From positions 177,340-241,339 of the forward strand of contig NZ_AAWS01000010.1 in NCBI RefSeq assembly GCF_000169175.1: a stretch of DNA of 64,000 nt. The letters are read 5' to 3'. The stretch comes from Microscilla marina ATCC 23134 (GTDB taxonomy: Bacteria; Bacteroidota; Bacteroidia; Cytophagales; Microscillaceae). This document shows, one piece after another, positions 45,830 to 55,602 of the stretch. The notes under the pieces were generated by a model. The model did not search any database. It was not told where the DNA came from and saw only the letters and a program-made list of their open reading frames with translations. The position numbers and the translations under genes are program-made. The first letter of the stretch is position 1. Each line of letters starts with the position of its first letter.

Positions 45830-46507
45830 TTACCAAAAAAACTTTAAGCCTAGTTGTAGGTGTTGGAGGGATGATAAAAGCGAGCCACCCAAAAGTGCCG
45901 AGCTGAAGTTGGTTTGGTTGCGACTGGCTAAAACAGGAGCGTGCTGATTGCTGATATTGGCATCCAATATCAAATAATTGAGTTTAAATAGTGTCGTGCT
46001 CATATCAATCCCCAGTTTTTTGCCAATCATAAACAGCAAACCAACCTCTGTGTTGACATAAAAGCTTTGCGATGCCCCTTTTTCGGTATAGGTTGGGTGG
46101 CCAATAGCGTGAGAAGTATATTCAAAATGTCGCTGGTTGTAACCAATGCCAGGTTGAGTAAAAAAAGCCCATTGAGAAGTAAACCAATGGTGGTGAGTGG
46201 CAAACGCTTCGAGTCCCCAGACAGTATTATCGCCTATGTTTTGGTAACGAAGTGTTTTGTAATGATAATAAGTATAAGAGAAAGAAGCACTTACGCCTAC
46301 TTTCCATTGGTTGTTTACAAAATAGGCAATATTTGGGGCAATTGTCCAACTGTTGCGTCCATTGGCCAAACTGTCCAGCCCTCCATTATTTTCCAGTTTG
46401 TGGGTGCCCAGGCTAAGACCAAGGCTTTTTCTTCCTTTAAAATCCTGTGCTTGGGTGTAGTTAACAAGTATTGCCAGTAAAACACTGAGAGAAACTAGTT
46501 TTTTCAT
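45830..46507 (-). CDS. Outer-membrane beta-barrel protein
   Basis: This 225-residue protein has a signal peptide (ending YTQA). It has alternating amphipathic strands and aromatic girdles (KVGVSASFSYTYYHYKTLRY, WAFFTQPGIGYNQRHFEY, SFYVNTEVGLLFMIGKKLGI) and ends in LGLKFFW, a C-terminal aromatic as used by the BAM complex. This indicates a small eight-stranded porin-like barrel in the outer membrane. Ligand unknown. Confidence 0.85.
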   Translation of the reverse strand: MKKLVSLSVLLAILVNYTQAQDFKGRKSLGLSLGTHKLENNGGLDSLANGRNSWTIAPNIAYFVNNQWKVGVSASFSYTYYHYKTLRYQNIGDNTVWGLEAFATHHHWFTSQWAFFTQPGIGYNQRHFEYTSHAIGHPTYTEKGASQSFYVNTEVGLLFMIGKKLGIDMSTTLFKLNYLILDANISNQHAPVLASRNQTNFSSALLGGSLLSSLQHLQLGLKFFW

Positions 46508-46719
46508 AAAACTATAGGTTGTGAAAATAAAATATTGCCCCTTTCACGTATTATTTGAGTTGCGTTTCATTGTTTTTATATCAATCATTGTTTTCTTTAT
46601 ACATTTGGTAAGGTTTTCGGCCACACATCAAAAATACCCATCAGTTTAGGCTTCATATTTCTAAAGATGTAATTACTTTTGTGGGTACATTCTATTTTAA
46701 CAGAATTTGTATAAAGCCT

Positions 46720-48411
46720 ATGAGCCTCGACATTATTGAACTCACCCGCGCCCGTGAATCACGCGCTGCCATTGAAAAACTATACATAGAAATGCGCCAT
46801 ATTTTCAACAGTGGCTCTTATAGCCCCTCTACCATTTCGGGCAGAGTATTGTTGGAAGCATTGCATACGTTACGCCCCGAAATTTATGGATCTATCGACG
46901 ATATGGAGAAGGTAGAACTCAATGGGTTGGTGTATGTGATGGAGCGTCTGCCCAAAGGCATCGAACAATGTCGTTTTTTGCGTCTTATATCCGACGAGGG
47001 CTACAGCCATTCTGGTTTCGAGGTAATTATTCCAGCCAAACGCCGTCGTAACTGTTACAAAGTAGACAATGACCTCATGTTGGTAGAAGTAACCAGAGGG
47101 CGTAGCGAAATTTATGATATTCTGACCCACCTTACTTTTATGTACAATGAGGCAGAAAAGATAAAATCGCACGCGTTTGACAAGAATGGAAACAAAACCA
47201 AAGAATGGGAACAATTGGAGAAAATCGTGGAAGGTAACGTAAAGCTTACCGAACATAACCGTGATTTGGCCTTTAGTCATTTAAGCACCCTATTGGGGCG
47301 CACCTTTGAGCAAACCAAACAAGCTTTTTTCCGTTTCGAAGACACTGCTCCTCAAAATAGTGGTTTGTTCCGTATTGTATACTGGCTGGGCAAGGTGGCG
47401 CACGCTGCCGAGTTTGAAAACCAACCCATTCAAATTACTTTTACACCTACGCTTCGCGATCGTATAGGGCACCATATTCACGGTGAGCAGTGGGCAACCA
47501 ATATCAAAAAACATTTAATTGAGCATAAATTGCTTGATCGCCCCATTCATATCATTAGTGCCAATATGCACAGTGTCATGAACTCGTTGTGTGCTTTGAG
47601 TGCTCTCAAGGAAGATTTTCCTGACCATAAACGAGCCGAAGACCTTGCCCAGGAGTTGAGCAAACCCAATAACCAATCTCTTAACAATCGTGTACGCCAA
47701 TATGCCGAACAGTGTGGTATGTTGTATTTAAATGATAATTCGGGTACAAATATTTCAGTGCAGGTTTTTGATACAACTTTGCTCGACCTTAGCAACCTAC
47801 CTGTAGAGTTGAAGGTAAACAAGGAACACATCAAAAAAGAAAAGCCTGTCATTATAGTGATGGACTATGCTTTTGGTGAGCAAGCCTATGAAACAATGGA
47901 TGAGTTGCTTAAACCTTACAAAAACGCCAACTTGTTGGTAAAATCTATCTCTGTGATGGGTAAGGCGGGTATTTTGCACGGAGGCAAGGGCGACTTGATG
48001 ATTCCTTCGGCGCATGTATTTGAAGGAACTGCTGACAACTATCCGCTTAAAAACGAGTTTACCAAAGATGATTTTAAAGGTTCTGGGTTGAACGTGTACG
48101 AAGGAGCCATGATTTCGGTGTTGGGCACTTCGTTGCAAAATCGCGATGTATTGGCTTACTTCAGAAATTCATCGTGGCGTGCAGTGGGGCTTGAAATGGA
48201 AGGAGCACATTACCAAAAAGCTATCCAGGCAGGGTCTATGATTCGCAATAATGTATCGTCAGACATTACCTTGCGTTATGCTTACTATGCATCTGATAAC
48301 CCTTTGCTTACCGGAGGTACCTTATCTTCGGGTAGTTTAGGAACAGTAGGAGTAAAGCCTACTTACTTGATTACTACCAAAATTTTGAATAAGATTCTGA
48401 ATCCAAAATAG
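46720..48411 (+). CDS. Nucleoside-phosphorylase-like protein with N-terminal extension
   Basis: The preferred start is ATG at 46720 (MSLDIIELTRARESRAAIEK); a GTG frame from 46681 adds 13 unlikely residues. The 563-residue protein has a helical N-terminal half. Its C-terminal half (about 370-563) resembles the nucleoside-phosphorylase/MTA-SAH nucleosidase fold: VIIVMDYAFGEQAYETMDEL, SISVMGKAGILHGGKGDL, and VGLEMEGAHYQKAI, which corresponds to the MEGAA-type ribose-binding Glu. It probably acts on a purine nucleoside or related ligand, but the substrate is not clear and the N-terminal region is not recognised. Monocistronic, strong terminator. Confidence 0.75.
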   Translation: MSLDIIELTRARESRAAIEKLYIEMRHIFNSGSYSPSTISGRVLLEALHTLRPEIYGSIDDMEKVELNGLVYVMERLPKGIEQCRFLRLISDEGYSHSGFEVIIPAKRRRNCYKVDNDLMLVEVTRGRSEIYDILTHLTFMYNEAEKIKSHAFDKNGNKTKEWEQLEKIVEGNVKLTEHNRDLAFSHLSTLLGRTFEQTKQAFFRFEDTAPQNSGLFRIVYWLGKVAHAAEFENQPIQITFTPTLRDRIGHHIHGEQWATNIKKHLIEHKLLDRPIHIISANMHSVMNSLCALSALKEDFPDHKRAEDLAQELSKPNNQSLNNRVRQYAEQCGMLYLNDNSGTNISVQVFDTTLLDLSNLPVELKVNKEHIKKEKPVIIVMDYAFGEQAYETMDELLKPYKNANLLVKSISVMGKAGILHGGKGDLMIPSAHVFEGTADNYPLKNEFTKDDFKGSGLNVYEGAMISVLGTSLQNRDVLAYFRNSSWRAVGLEMEGAHYQKAIQAGSMIRNNVSSDITLRYAYYASDNPLLTGGTLSSGSLGTVGVKPTYLITTKILNKILNPK

Positions 48412-48452
48412 CAAGAACAGCACTTGAATGCTTTCTTAGTATTATATATAGA

Positions 48453-48496
48453 AAACCCCCTGTTTGCTCAATGGCGAACAGGGGGTTTGTTATTTT
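48453..48496 (+). terminator. Terminator
   Basis: Stem AAACCCCCTGTT(T/C)GC with GCGAACAGGGGGTTT, followed by GTTATTTT. Confidence 0.9.
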
Positions 48497-48520
48497 CAGT
48501 AAAGTCTGTAGAGCACAGCA

Positions 48521-49216
48521 TTACTTTTTAGACTCAGAAGAATCTTTTTTGCTTTCGTCTTTTTTGTCTTCGTCTTTACCTTTTTTCTTATCGTCTGCAA
48601 TCTCTCCGGTTTTACCGTCTGCATATTCTTTGTTCAAACCTGTTACTACGGCATCGGTTACGTCAAGTTTGGCAACACCATACAATACAGAAGTAGATAC
48701 CGCGCGTTGTGGCAATACTAAGTCATACCCATTTTTCTCACAAAACCTTTTAAGAAAACTTTCTACGTTTTCTCTTAATTTTTTCATCATTTTGGATTGC
48801 TCATCTGCCAACTCTTTACCACGAACCTGGCTATAACCCTGCAAGTTGCGTTGCTTTGCTGCTAGGCGTTGTTCGGTAGCCTTGGCTACATTCATAGTCA
48901 TTGTGCCAGCAGTACGCTGATAAGACGCCACCTCATTCTTGAAGTTTTGCTCTCTTGACGCCAGGTCAGCCTGAATTTCTTTCCCTTTAGTAGTCAAGTC
49001 TTTTTGGATTCTTTTGGCAAACTCATATTTAGTAAGCAAAGAGTCCTCGTTGATATACACAGTCTTAGAAGCAGCTACCGCATTGTCGTTGGCAGTGTCC
49101 ATAGATGCCTTAGCTGTTTCGGTAGTATTATTGTCTTGGTTATTAGTCGAATTTTGGTTTCCACACCCATACAACACAGTTGCTACAAGGGCAACTACTA
49201 GTAATCGTCTCATCAT
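48521..49216 (-). CDS. OmpH/Skp-family periplasmic chaperone, lipoprotein
   Basis: The preferred start is 49216 (MMRRLLVVALVATVLYGC, lipobox Cys18); the longer frame to 49273 adds 19 residues before a poor signal. After a Asn/Thr-rich linker comes the Skp-like core with YINEDSLLTKYEFAKRIQKD, a long coiled coil (GKEIQADLASREQNFKNEVA, KQRNLQGYSQVRGKELADEQ) and a C-terminal DLVLPQRAVSTSVLYG strand. Skp/OmpH proteins escort outer-membrane proteins through the periplasm. The 40-residue Lys/Glu/Asp tail is unusual. Confidence 0.88.
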   Translation of the reverse strand: MMRRLLVVALVATVLYGCGNQNSTNNQDNNTTETAKASMDTANDNAVAASKTVYINEDSLLTKYEFAKRIQKDLTTKGKEIQADLASREQNFKNEVASYQRTAGTMTMNVAKATEQRLAAKQRNLQGYSQVRGKELADEQSKMMKKLRENVESFLKRFCEKNGYDLVLPQRAVSTSVLYGVAKLDVTDAVVTGLNKEYADGKTGEIADDKKKGKDEDKKDESKKDSSESKK

Positions 49217-49262
49217 TGAATATCTGTTTACGCTAAAAATCATTTTTTCAAAAAATTTCGGG

Positions 49263-49270
49263 CAAATATA
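49263..49270 (-). promoter_or_regulatory. Candidate -7 box for the OmpH gene
   Basis: TATATTTG on the minus strand, 47 bp upstream of the chosen start, matches the Bacteroidota TAnnTTTG box. No convincing -33 element. Confidence 0.4.
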
Positions 49271-49273
49271 CAA

Positions 49274-49634
49274 AAATTAGCCTACGATGGTACTTTAGCC
49301 CCTTAGTATATAGTATATTTGTTTTGACACCCACCTACAATAGTCCACCATATTCAGATGATCGTTCATAGCTGCTGTGTGAAAGTCAATGCCTATGATT
49401 ATGCTGAATATCAGTAGCTTATACGCTTTCTTTGAAAACATTTTATTTTGCCCTTATTGCCCTGGGCTATTTTGTCATTTTTATGACATTGTCCTACATT
49501 TAAAAATCATAAATTGCAGTTTTTCATCTACCAATGCCAACTCTGCCAATGGCAAGCTGGGTTGAACGTTTCCAGTGATTGGTATGTTAAGTGGGTGAAA
49601 AATTGAAAATATTCATTCCCATTTACTAAAATTT
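49274..49634. other. Gene-free divergent spacer
   Basis: A 361-bp divergent region between the OmpH gene and the glycosyltransferase operon. No gene or repeat recognised. Confidence 0.5.
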
Positions 49635-51125
49635 ATGACGGCGTTTATTATCCTGTCTTTATATGGTTTAGCCATGTTACTTATCTTTTGCTACAATGCC
49701 ATGCAACTTCAGTTGGCATACAGTTATTGGAAGTTTAAGCGCAAAGCAAAACAAACTGTAGTACAAGTACCCACCTCAACTTCTGCCTTGCCGATAGTGA
49801 CTGTGCAATTGCCCATATACAATGAAAAGTATGTGGTACAACGGCTCATCGATGCAGTAGCAGCACTTGATTACCCTCAGCATAAGCTAGAGATACAGGT
49901 ATTGGACGACTCTACCGACGAAACTATAGACCTCATTGCCGAGAGAGTAGCATACTGGCAACAACAGGGCGTATGGATAAGCCACGTGAGGCGTCCAAAC
50001 CGTGAAGGCTTTAAGGCGGGAGCACTGGCTTATGGGCTTACCCATAACAAAGGCAAATTGATCGCTATTTTTGATGCCGATTTTGTGCCGCCTACCCACT
50101 TTCTTAAAGCTACAGTGGGGGCTTTTGCCAATGCTGACATAGGTATGGTGCAAACCCGTTGGGAACACCTCAACGAAGATTATTCTTTGATGACCCAACT
50201 TCAGGCTTTTGGGCTCAATGCGCATTTTACTGTAGAACAGGTAGGGAGAAATGCACAAGGACACTTGATTAACTTTAATGGTACTGCTGGAGTGTGGCGC
50301 AAGCAGTGCATTGAAGATGCGGGCGGCTGGCAGTCTGACACCCTTACCGAAGACCTCGACCTCAGTTATAGGGCACAGCTCAAGGGGTGGAAGTTTAAGT
50401 ACCTCGAAGAAGTAGGCACACCTGCCGAATTGCCTGTGGCAATGAATGCCCTCAAAACGCAACAATTTCGCTGGACCAAAGGAGCAGCTGAGTGCGCCCG
50501 CAAAAACCTTTGGAAAGTTTTAGGTGCTGCTGACTTGAACTTGAGTACCAAAATGCACGCTTTGTTTCACCTACTCAACAGTTCTATGTTTGTGTTGGTA
50601 GTATTGGTGTCGGTGCTTAGCTTGCCTTTATTGTTTATCAAAAATGCTTTTGTCGAGTATACTCAAGTGTTTATATACTTTAGCTTTTTTCTAACGGGTA
50701 CCGTCTTTCTGGGGGTGTTTTATTGGGTATCTACTTCGGTCAAAGGTTTGAGCAAACAACGTAGGCAAAAATACTTTTTTATGCGCTTTCCCTTATTCTT
50801 GGCAATGTATACCGGGTTGTCGCTCCACAATGCCTTGGCAGTGGTTGAGGGACTCTTGGGCAAAAAAACACCTTTTATCCGTACCCCTAAGTTTAACATT
50901 ACCAAGCAACAAGACCAACCCTGGAAAAGCAACCAATACTTGAAAAACAACATTAGCTTGCTTACTGTGCTTGAGGGAGTGTTTATGGTGTATTTTCTGG
51001 TGGGAGTTGGGGTGGGCATTTACCTGCACGAATACGGTTTGTTGCCTTTTCATTTGATGCTGGCATTTGGTTTTGGTTATATCTGTTTTTATTCTGTATG
51101 GCACTCATTGGTCAACCCCGCGTAA
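49635..51125 (+). CDS. Cellulose-synthase-like GT2 glycosyltransferase
   Basis: This 496-residue membrane enzyme has an N-terminal membrane segment (about 3-25), then a GT-A catalytic domain and about four further membrane helices (about 305-330, 338-360, 385-402, 440-490). Processive GT2 motifs: LPIYNE, VLDDSTDETID (91-99), FDADF (146-150), FNGTAGVWR, TEDLDLSYR (238-246) and QQFRW (276-280). It uses a nucleotide sugar at the inner face of the inner membrane, for polysaccharide or glycolipid synthesis. Its end overlaps the next gene by 28 bp, so the two glycosyltransferases act in one pathway. Confidence 0.95.
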   Translation: MTAFIILSLYGLAMLLIFCYNAMQLQLAYSYWKFKRKAKQTVVQVPTSTSALPIVTVQLPIYNEKYVVQRLIDAVAALDYPQHKLEIQVLDDSTDETIDLIAERVAYWQQQGVWISHVRRPNREGFKAGALAYGLTHNKGKLIAIFDADFVPPTHFLKATVGAFANADIGMVQTRWEHLNEDYSLMTQLQAFGLNAHFTVEQVGRNAQGHLINFNGTAGVWRKQCIEDAGGWQSDTLTEDLDLSYRAQLKGWKFKYLEEVGTPAELPVAMNALKTQQFRWTKGAAECARKNLWKVLGAADLNLSTKMHALFHLLNSSMFVLVVLVSVLSLPLLFIKNAFVEYTQVFIYFSFFLTGTVFLGVFYWVSTSVKGLSKQRRQKYFFMRFPLFLAMYTGLSLHNALAVVEGLLGKKTPFIRTPKFNITKQQDQPWKSNQYLKNNISLLTVLEGVFMVYFLVGVGVGIYLHEYGLLPFHLMLAFGFGYICFYSVWHSLVNPA

Positions 51126-52522
51126 CGCTCAACCTGCGGTTAGTGATTTTTGTATTAGGCTCAGCTATAGGCTACATCTGGGTAAGCTATTTTACCCATC
51201 GGGTATGGTTTTACCAGTTTATTGCATTATACGCGGGCTTGTTTGGCGTGTATGGCTGGTTTGTACATTGGGTGCTTAAGCCTGGCAATGTGGTAAGTGT
51301 GCGCCAAATCCAATGGCTAGGAGTATTGCTTAGACTCATACCTTTGTGGATGATCCCTAATTTGTCGGATGATTTTTTTCGGTTTTACTGGGATGGTAAG
51401 CTCCTTGTCAATGGCTATAACCCTTATTTGTTGTTGCCAAAAGATTTTATCCTGACTCCTGAGGCGTCAACGCTGGGCTTTACCCAAGTGCTTTATGAGG
51501 CAATGAATTCACCCACTCATTATACGATCTATCCGCCGTTTAATCAAGCCTTGTTTGCTACAGCCCCCTGGTTGTTTCCGCATAGTTTGTTGGGGGGTGC
51601 TGTGGTTATGCGTTGTTGGATTATACTAGGCGAAATAGGCTTGTTGTGGTTATTGCCAAAACTGTTGCAAATGTTGGGCAAACCACCCAAAGCAATGGCG
51701 TGGTATGTGTTCAACCCTTACATTGTGCTAGAGCTTACCGCTAATTTACATTTCGAGGGAGTCATGATTTTTATGTTATTGCTGGCCATTTATTGGTTGG
51801 TTAAAGGTGGGTATTTGCACACTACCTCACACCCTCCAAAAGACAGACAAGCACAACCTATTTACTTTATTTTGTCAGTAGTGGCTTTTACTCTGGCAGT
51901 CAATACCAAACTCATTCCCTTGATATTTTTACCTGCTTTGTTTTGGTTTTTAGGCTTCAAGCGTAGCTTACTTTATTATAGCCTGGTAGGTTTACTCACG
52001 GCTCTATTATTTATGTTTTTTATTACCCCCGATTTTATTGCCAAGTTTCAGGACAGTTTTAACCTCTACTTTCAAAAGTTTGAGTTCAACGCCAGTGTCT
52101 ATTATGTGCTCCGCTGGATAGGTTACCAAACCCATGGTTACAATCGTATTGCATTTTTTGGCATTGTGTTATCTATCATAGCTAGTTTGGGAGCCTTGGC
52201 TATGGCACTTTATCCGGTGCGCAAGGTAGTAGTACACCAGTTGCTTCACAAAATGTTGTTTATCCTTACCTTTTACTACCTGATGGCTACAATAGTGCAC
52301 CCCTGGTACATTAGTGTGATTGTAGGCTTGGCGGTATTTACTCCCTATCGTTTTCCTATGGTGTGGTCGGCTATGTTGGGGCTTACTTATTACGCCTATA
52401 GCACTACACCCTACCAGGAAAACCTCTGGTTGGTAGCCGTTGAGTATGCTGTAGTATTGGGTTGGCTGGGAATGGAGCTGGTAAGACATTGGCCAGCAAG
52501 ACGTTCTTTACATAAGTTGTAG
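51098..52522 (+). CDS. GT-C family polyprenyl-sugar glycosyltransferase
   Basis: This 474-residue polytopic protein has about ten membrane helices. A typical GT-C loop near residue 90 reads NLSDDFFRFYWDGKLLVNGYNPY, with the acidic pair that coordinates the lipid-linked donor (DD...D). Later helices carry PWLFPHSLLG and HPWYISVIVGL motifs like PIG-M/GT87-type mannosyltransferases. It probably transfers a sugar from a polyprenyl phosphate on the outer face. The 28-bp overlap with the GT2 gene suggests that the upstream enzyme makes or extends its substrate. Sugar specificity unknown. Confidence 0.82.
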   Translation: MALIGQPRVTLNLRLVIFVLGSAIGYIWVSYFTHRVWFYQFIALYAGLFGVYGWFVHWVLKPGNVVSVRQIQWLGVLLRLIPLWMIPNLSDDFFRFYWDGKLLVNGYNPYLLLPKDFILTPEASTLGFTQVLYEAMNSPTHYTIYPPFNQALFATAPWLFPHSLLGGAVVMRCWIILGEIGLLWLLPKLLQMLGKPPKAMAWYVFNPYIVLELTANLHFEGVMIFMLLLAIYWLVKGGYLHTTSHPPKDRQAQPIYFILSVVAFTLAVNTKLIPLIFLPALFWFLGFKRSLLYYSLVGLLTALLFMFFITPDFIAKFQDSFNLYFQKFEFNASVYYVLRWIGYQTHGYNRIAFFGIVLSIIASLGALAMALYPVRKVVVHQLLHKMLFILTFYYLMATIVHPWYISVIVGLAVFTPYRFPMVWSAMLGLTYYAYSTTPYQENLWLVAVEYAVVLGWLGMELVRHWPARRSLHKL

Positions 52523-52885
52523 GCTTGGTTTTATGTTTGCTTGGCATCTAAAAACCTTGAAAAACAATGACTTGTAGCCCATTCTCTGAATTAGATAGGA
52601 TAATCTAAAGTTTAGAAATATATTTACTAATATGCAATTAGGAGTGTACGAAGTCTTGTAATTTACTGATAATAAATGTTTTACAGAATCAAAACGAATT
52701 CAAGTAAGGTCGTTTATTCCTTTAAAAGACGTTTTATGTAATCAGGTTTGCTCTTCGCGTGGGCAACCACAAGGGATTGCCCCTACATTTAGCCCCTTGA
52801 TTTAAATATAAACCCCTGTATATCAAAGGTTTTTAAAACTTCGTACAGTTCTAAATATGCAATGTTCAATTTTTATTTGTAAGAG
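52523..52885. other. Gene-free stretch with small hairpin
   Basis: No gene. At about 52761-52786 GGGCAACCACAAGGGATTGCCC forms a hairpin of a type seen dispersed in many genomes; a similar GGGATTGCCCCTA string occurs at about 11592. Confidence 0.45.
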
Positions 52886-53494
52886 ATGGATACCACCACA
52901 TCATTTCACCCAACTACCAGTAAAACTGGACCTTATTCAATGCGGCTGTTACAACCACATGAACTTTTGCAGCTTTATGACCTTAATCAACTGGTAGCCC
53001 ATGATCCAGCAAACAAAGCTTTTTTAAACCCCCAAACTCAAGATTTCCTTGCGCAATGTATACAACCCACTACTGGTTTTACTATTGGTGTATTCGATCA
53101 AGATCAATTGATTGGCTATCGGGCGGTGAACTATACCAGCAAGCATATAGAGTTGGTGCCCTCTCCTTTGGTTGCCCCAGTGTACTACCCTAAAACGGCT
53201 CACTTTGCTGGTGTGGCAGTGGCGCCAGCTTACCAGCGGCAAGGCATAGCCCGGCACATGGTTTCCATGGCTTTGTATAGGCTATACAACCAAGGGTTTC
53301 GCTATGTTACAGTACGTGTGCGTCCTACCCATGAGCAAAGTATTTGTTTGTTTACTTCGTTTGGTTTTCAAATAGTTTATTTGAAAACATCTCTGGAACC
53401 AGTAAAAGAGTGTTTTTTCTTGCTGAAAGAACTCACCCCTAACGACTACAAACTATCAGTAGGGCAGGCTCACTTCCACCTATCGGTTTTGTAA
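52886..53494 (+). CDS. GNAT-family N-acetyltransferase
   Basis: This 202-residue protein has a GNAT core with an acetyl-CoA-binding loop (VAPAYQRQGIARHMVSMALY, the QxxGxA motif) preceded by HFAGVAV and followed by RYVTVRVRPTHEQSICLF and the FTSFGF C-terminal strand. The acceptor is unknown; small molecules or protein N-termini are possible. It is monocistronic and upstream of the HisD-like gene, 193 bp apart. Confidence 0.88.
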   Translation: MDTTTSFHPTTSKTGPYSMRLLQPHELLQLYDLNQLVAHDPANKAFLNPQTQDFLAQCIQPTTGFTIGVFDQDQLIGYRAVNYTSKHIELVPSPLVAPVYYPKTAHFAGVAVAPAYQRQGIARHMVSMALYRLYNQGFRYVTVRVRPTHEQSICLFTSFGFQIVYLKTSLEPVKECFFLLKELTPNDYKLSVGQAHFHLSVL

Positions 53495-53687
53495 CTCTCT
53501 AAAAATTAAATTATTACAAATATACATTGTTACTCACATGCTTGTGCTTGTTGACCTTGTCGGGTAGCCTACAGTATTACTTTAAAACATCTGTTAACAT
53601 AAGAGGTTATGGCATTTGCTTTGTAATAATAGCATAGAGCATATTTAGGCAAATCATTATCAATGTATATTAACGGTTGTTTACAAA

Positions 53688-54977
53688 ATGGAGAAAATCA
53701 TATACCCTCATAAAGAAGATTGGTCAAAACTTCAGGAACGAACTTTTGAAACCTATGAAGCCCTCGAAAAAGCGGTAAGACCTATTTTGCGTCGGGTACA
53801 ACGCGAAGGGGACAAAGCGTTGCGTAGTTTTGTATTCAAGTACGACAGGGTTCGCATCAAACGGTTTCAGCTTACCCCCGAAGAGCTTGCCGAAGCCAGC
53901 AACCATGTAAGCGACGAACTCAAAGAAGCCATCAATGTAGCCAAGTATAACATTGCTACTTTTCACCTGACTCAAACCAAGGCAGTTAAAAAAATAGAAA
54001 CTACTGAAGGAGTTTTTAGCTGGCAAAAAAATGTGCCCATTGCCAAGGTAGGGCTTTATGTGCCCAGCACAGGCGATGCTCCTTTGTATTCTCATATTTT
54101 GATGATGGGTATTTTAGCCAATATTGCCGGGTGCAAAGAAATTATATTATGCTCAGCTGCCAATCACGAAGGTAGAATTCACCCTATTATATTATATACA
54201 GCACATTTGCTCAATATCAAGAAGGTATATAGGGTAGGTGGGGTGCAGGCCATTGCCGCAATGGCGTATGGTACCGAAACCATTCCCAAAGTAGACAAGA
54301 TATTTGGTCCCAGCAACGAGTATGTGTCTACCGCCAAACAACTGGTAAGCAAAAACGATGTAGCAATAGACATGCCCGTAGGTCCCTCAGAGCTTTGTTA
54401 TGTAGCAGACCAATCAACCAACCCTGTGTATGCGGCAGCCGATATTTTGGCGCACGCCGAGCAAAGTAGTCACAACCAATTGGTAGTGTTGACGAATGCC
54501 GAAGAGGTGGCAGACAAAATACAGGCAGAGGTAGACAAACAACTCAACGAGTTGCCCTTAAAGAAAGAGGTAGCAAAAGAGGTATTTAAAAACGCAAAAA
54601 TCATTGTATTTAAGAGCAATGTAGAGTCTATAGCCTTTGCCAATGAGTATGCCCCTGAAAACCTGGTACTTGCCATAGACAATGCCGAGGCAGTAGGCGA
54701 CCGTATTACCAACGCCAGTTCTATTCATTTGGGACACCTTACTCCACCTGCTGTGGGTTATTATGCCGCAGGCCCCAATCATATTTTGCCCTCCAATGGT
54801 TTTGCCCGGTCTTATAGTGGTTTGTCGGTAGACAGTTTTGTCAAAAAAATCAACTTCCAACAGGTTACCCCATTAGGTTTACAAAACGTAGGTAGTACTG
54901 TAGCTACTATGTCAGAGGCAGAAGAGTTGCTTGGGCGAAAAAACTCTATCATCAAACGGCTGGAGTTGTTGGACTGA
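53688..54977 (+). CDS. HisD paralogue lacking the metal-binding residues
   Basis: This 429-residue protein aligns over full length with histidinol dehydrogenase (KIFGPSNEYVSTAKQLV, IDMPVGPSEL, DILAHAEQSSHNQ, AAGPNHILPS). By eye against E. coli HisD, the zinc ligands Gln259, His262, Asp360 and His419 are replaced by His256, Gln259, Tyr358 and Arg417, and the catalytic Glu-His pair becomes Glu324-Asn325. The usual YVPGGTAPLPS is YVPSTGDAPLYS. No other his gene is in the window. It probably does not make histidine from histidinol; a diverged dehydrogenase-like or regulatory role is possible. A terminator follows. Confidence 0.85.
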   Translation: MEKIIYPHKEDWSKLQERTFETYEALEKAVRPILRRVQREGDKALRSFVFKYDRVRIKRFQLTPEELAEASNHVSDELKEAINVAKYNIATFHLTQTKAVKKIETTEGVFSWQKNVPIAKVGLYVPSTGDAPLYSHILMMGILANIAGCKEIILCSAANHEGRIHPIILYTAHLLNIKKVYRVGGVQAIAAMAYGTETIPKVDKIFGPSNEYVSTAKQLVSKNDVAIDMPVGPSELCYVADQSTNPVYAAADILAHAEQSSHNQLVVLTNAEEVADKIQAEVDKQLNELPLKKEVAKEVFKNAKIIVFKSNVESIAFANEYAPENLVLAIDNAEAVGDRITNASSIHLGHLTPPAVGYYAAGPNHILPSNGFARSYSGLSVDSFVKKINFQQVTPLGLQNVGSTVATMSEAEELLGRKNSIIKRLELLD

Positions 54978-55017
54978 GGGCTTTTAGTTTTAGAAAAAAA
55001 TTGTATCTTGACCACTG

Positions 55018-55051
55018 AAAGGAATGAAGGCGCTTCATTCCTTATTTTTTA
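55018..55051 (+). terminator. Terminator after the HisD-like gene
   Basis: 12-bp stem AAAGGAATGAAG / CTTCATTCCTTA around GCG, followed by T6. Confidence 0.9.
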
Positions 55052-55256
55052 TTTATACAGGCAATTTGTGTACAATTGATTGGTTATAAATACACAGACA
55101 CCAACTATACGCCTAATAAATGAATAGGTGTAACTATTTTATTATGAATAACTTAAGTATACTTGTAGCGTCAATGTTTATCAGTCTCTAAAGGCTTAGT
55201 ACACTGTAAAATAAATATCTTATGCTTTTTTCGGCTTCTTTTGCCCTCTGACTTTT

Positions 55257-55300
55257 CTTTACAAAAATCGCGTAGCTTTGGCTATGCTCTATTTGTAAAG
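55257..55300. repeat. Intergenic palindrome
   Basis: CTTTACAAA ... ATTTGTAAAG outer arms with apex GCGTAGCTTTGGCTATGC. It belongs to the same loose group as the other intergenic palindromes. Confidence 0.6.
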
Positions 55301-55421
55301 ATCGCCAGCAAACAAAATAAACTCGAACTAAATGACAACTTACTTAATTTACAGTGTACTTAGGAATGGTGCGAAAATAAATTTACATTCTTAACCTCAT
55401 CTTTTGAAGCTATACTTTGTT

Positions 55422-55459
55422 AAAAAATAGCCGAATAGCGCTGCTATTAGCCGATTTTT
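55422..55459. repeat. Intergenic palindrome, AATAGCGCTGCTATT apex
   Basis: Almost identical to 22000-22036, including flanking GAAGCTATAC and TCGTCTAGC-type sequence. The rest of 55052-55602 shows no gene. Confidence 0.7.
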
Positions 55460-55602
55460 TGCCTCGTCTAGCAACAAAATATTTTATTAAACTATAGAAA
55501 TTTATTTTTACACCATTCCTTATGCTAATTGTACTGATATTTACCCAGCGATTGGTAGCTACTTATATACATCAAACATAACACAAGTAAAACTTTACAA
55601 AT

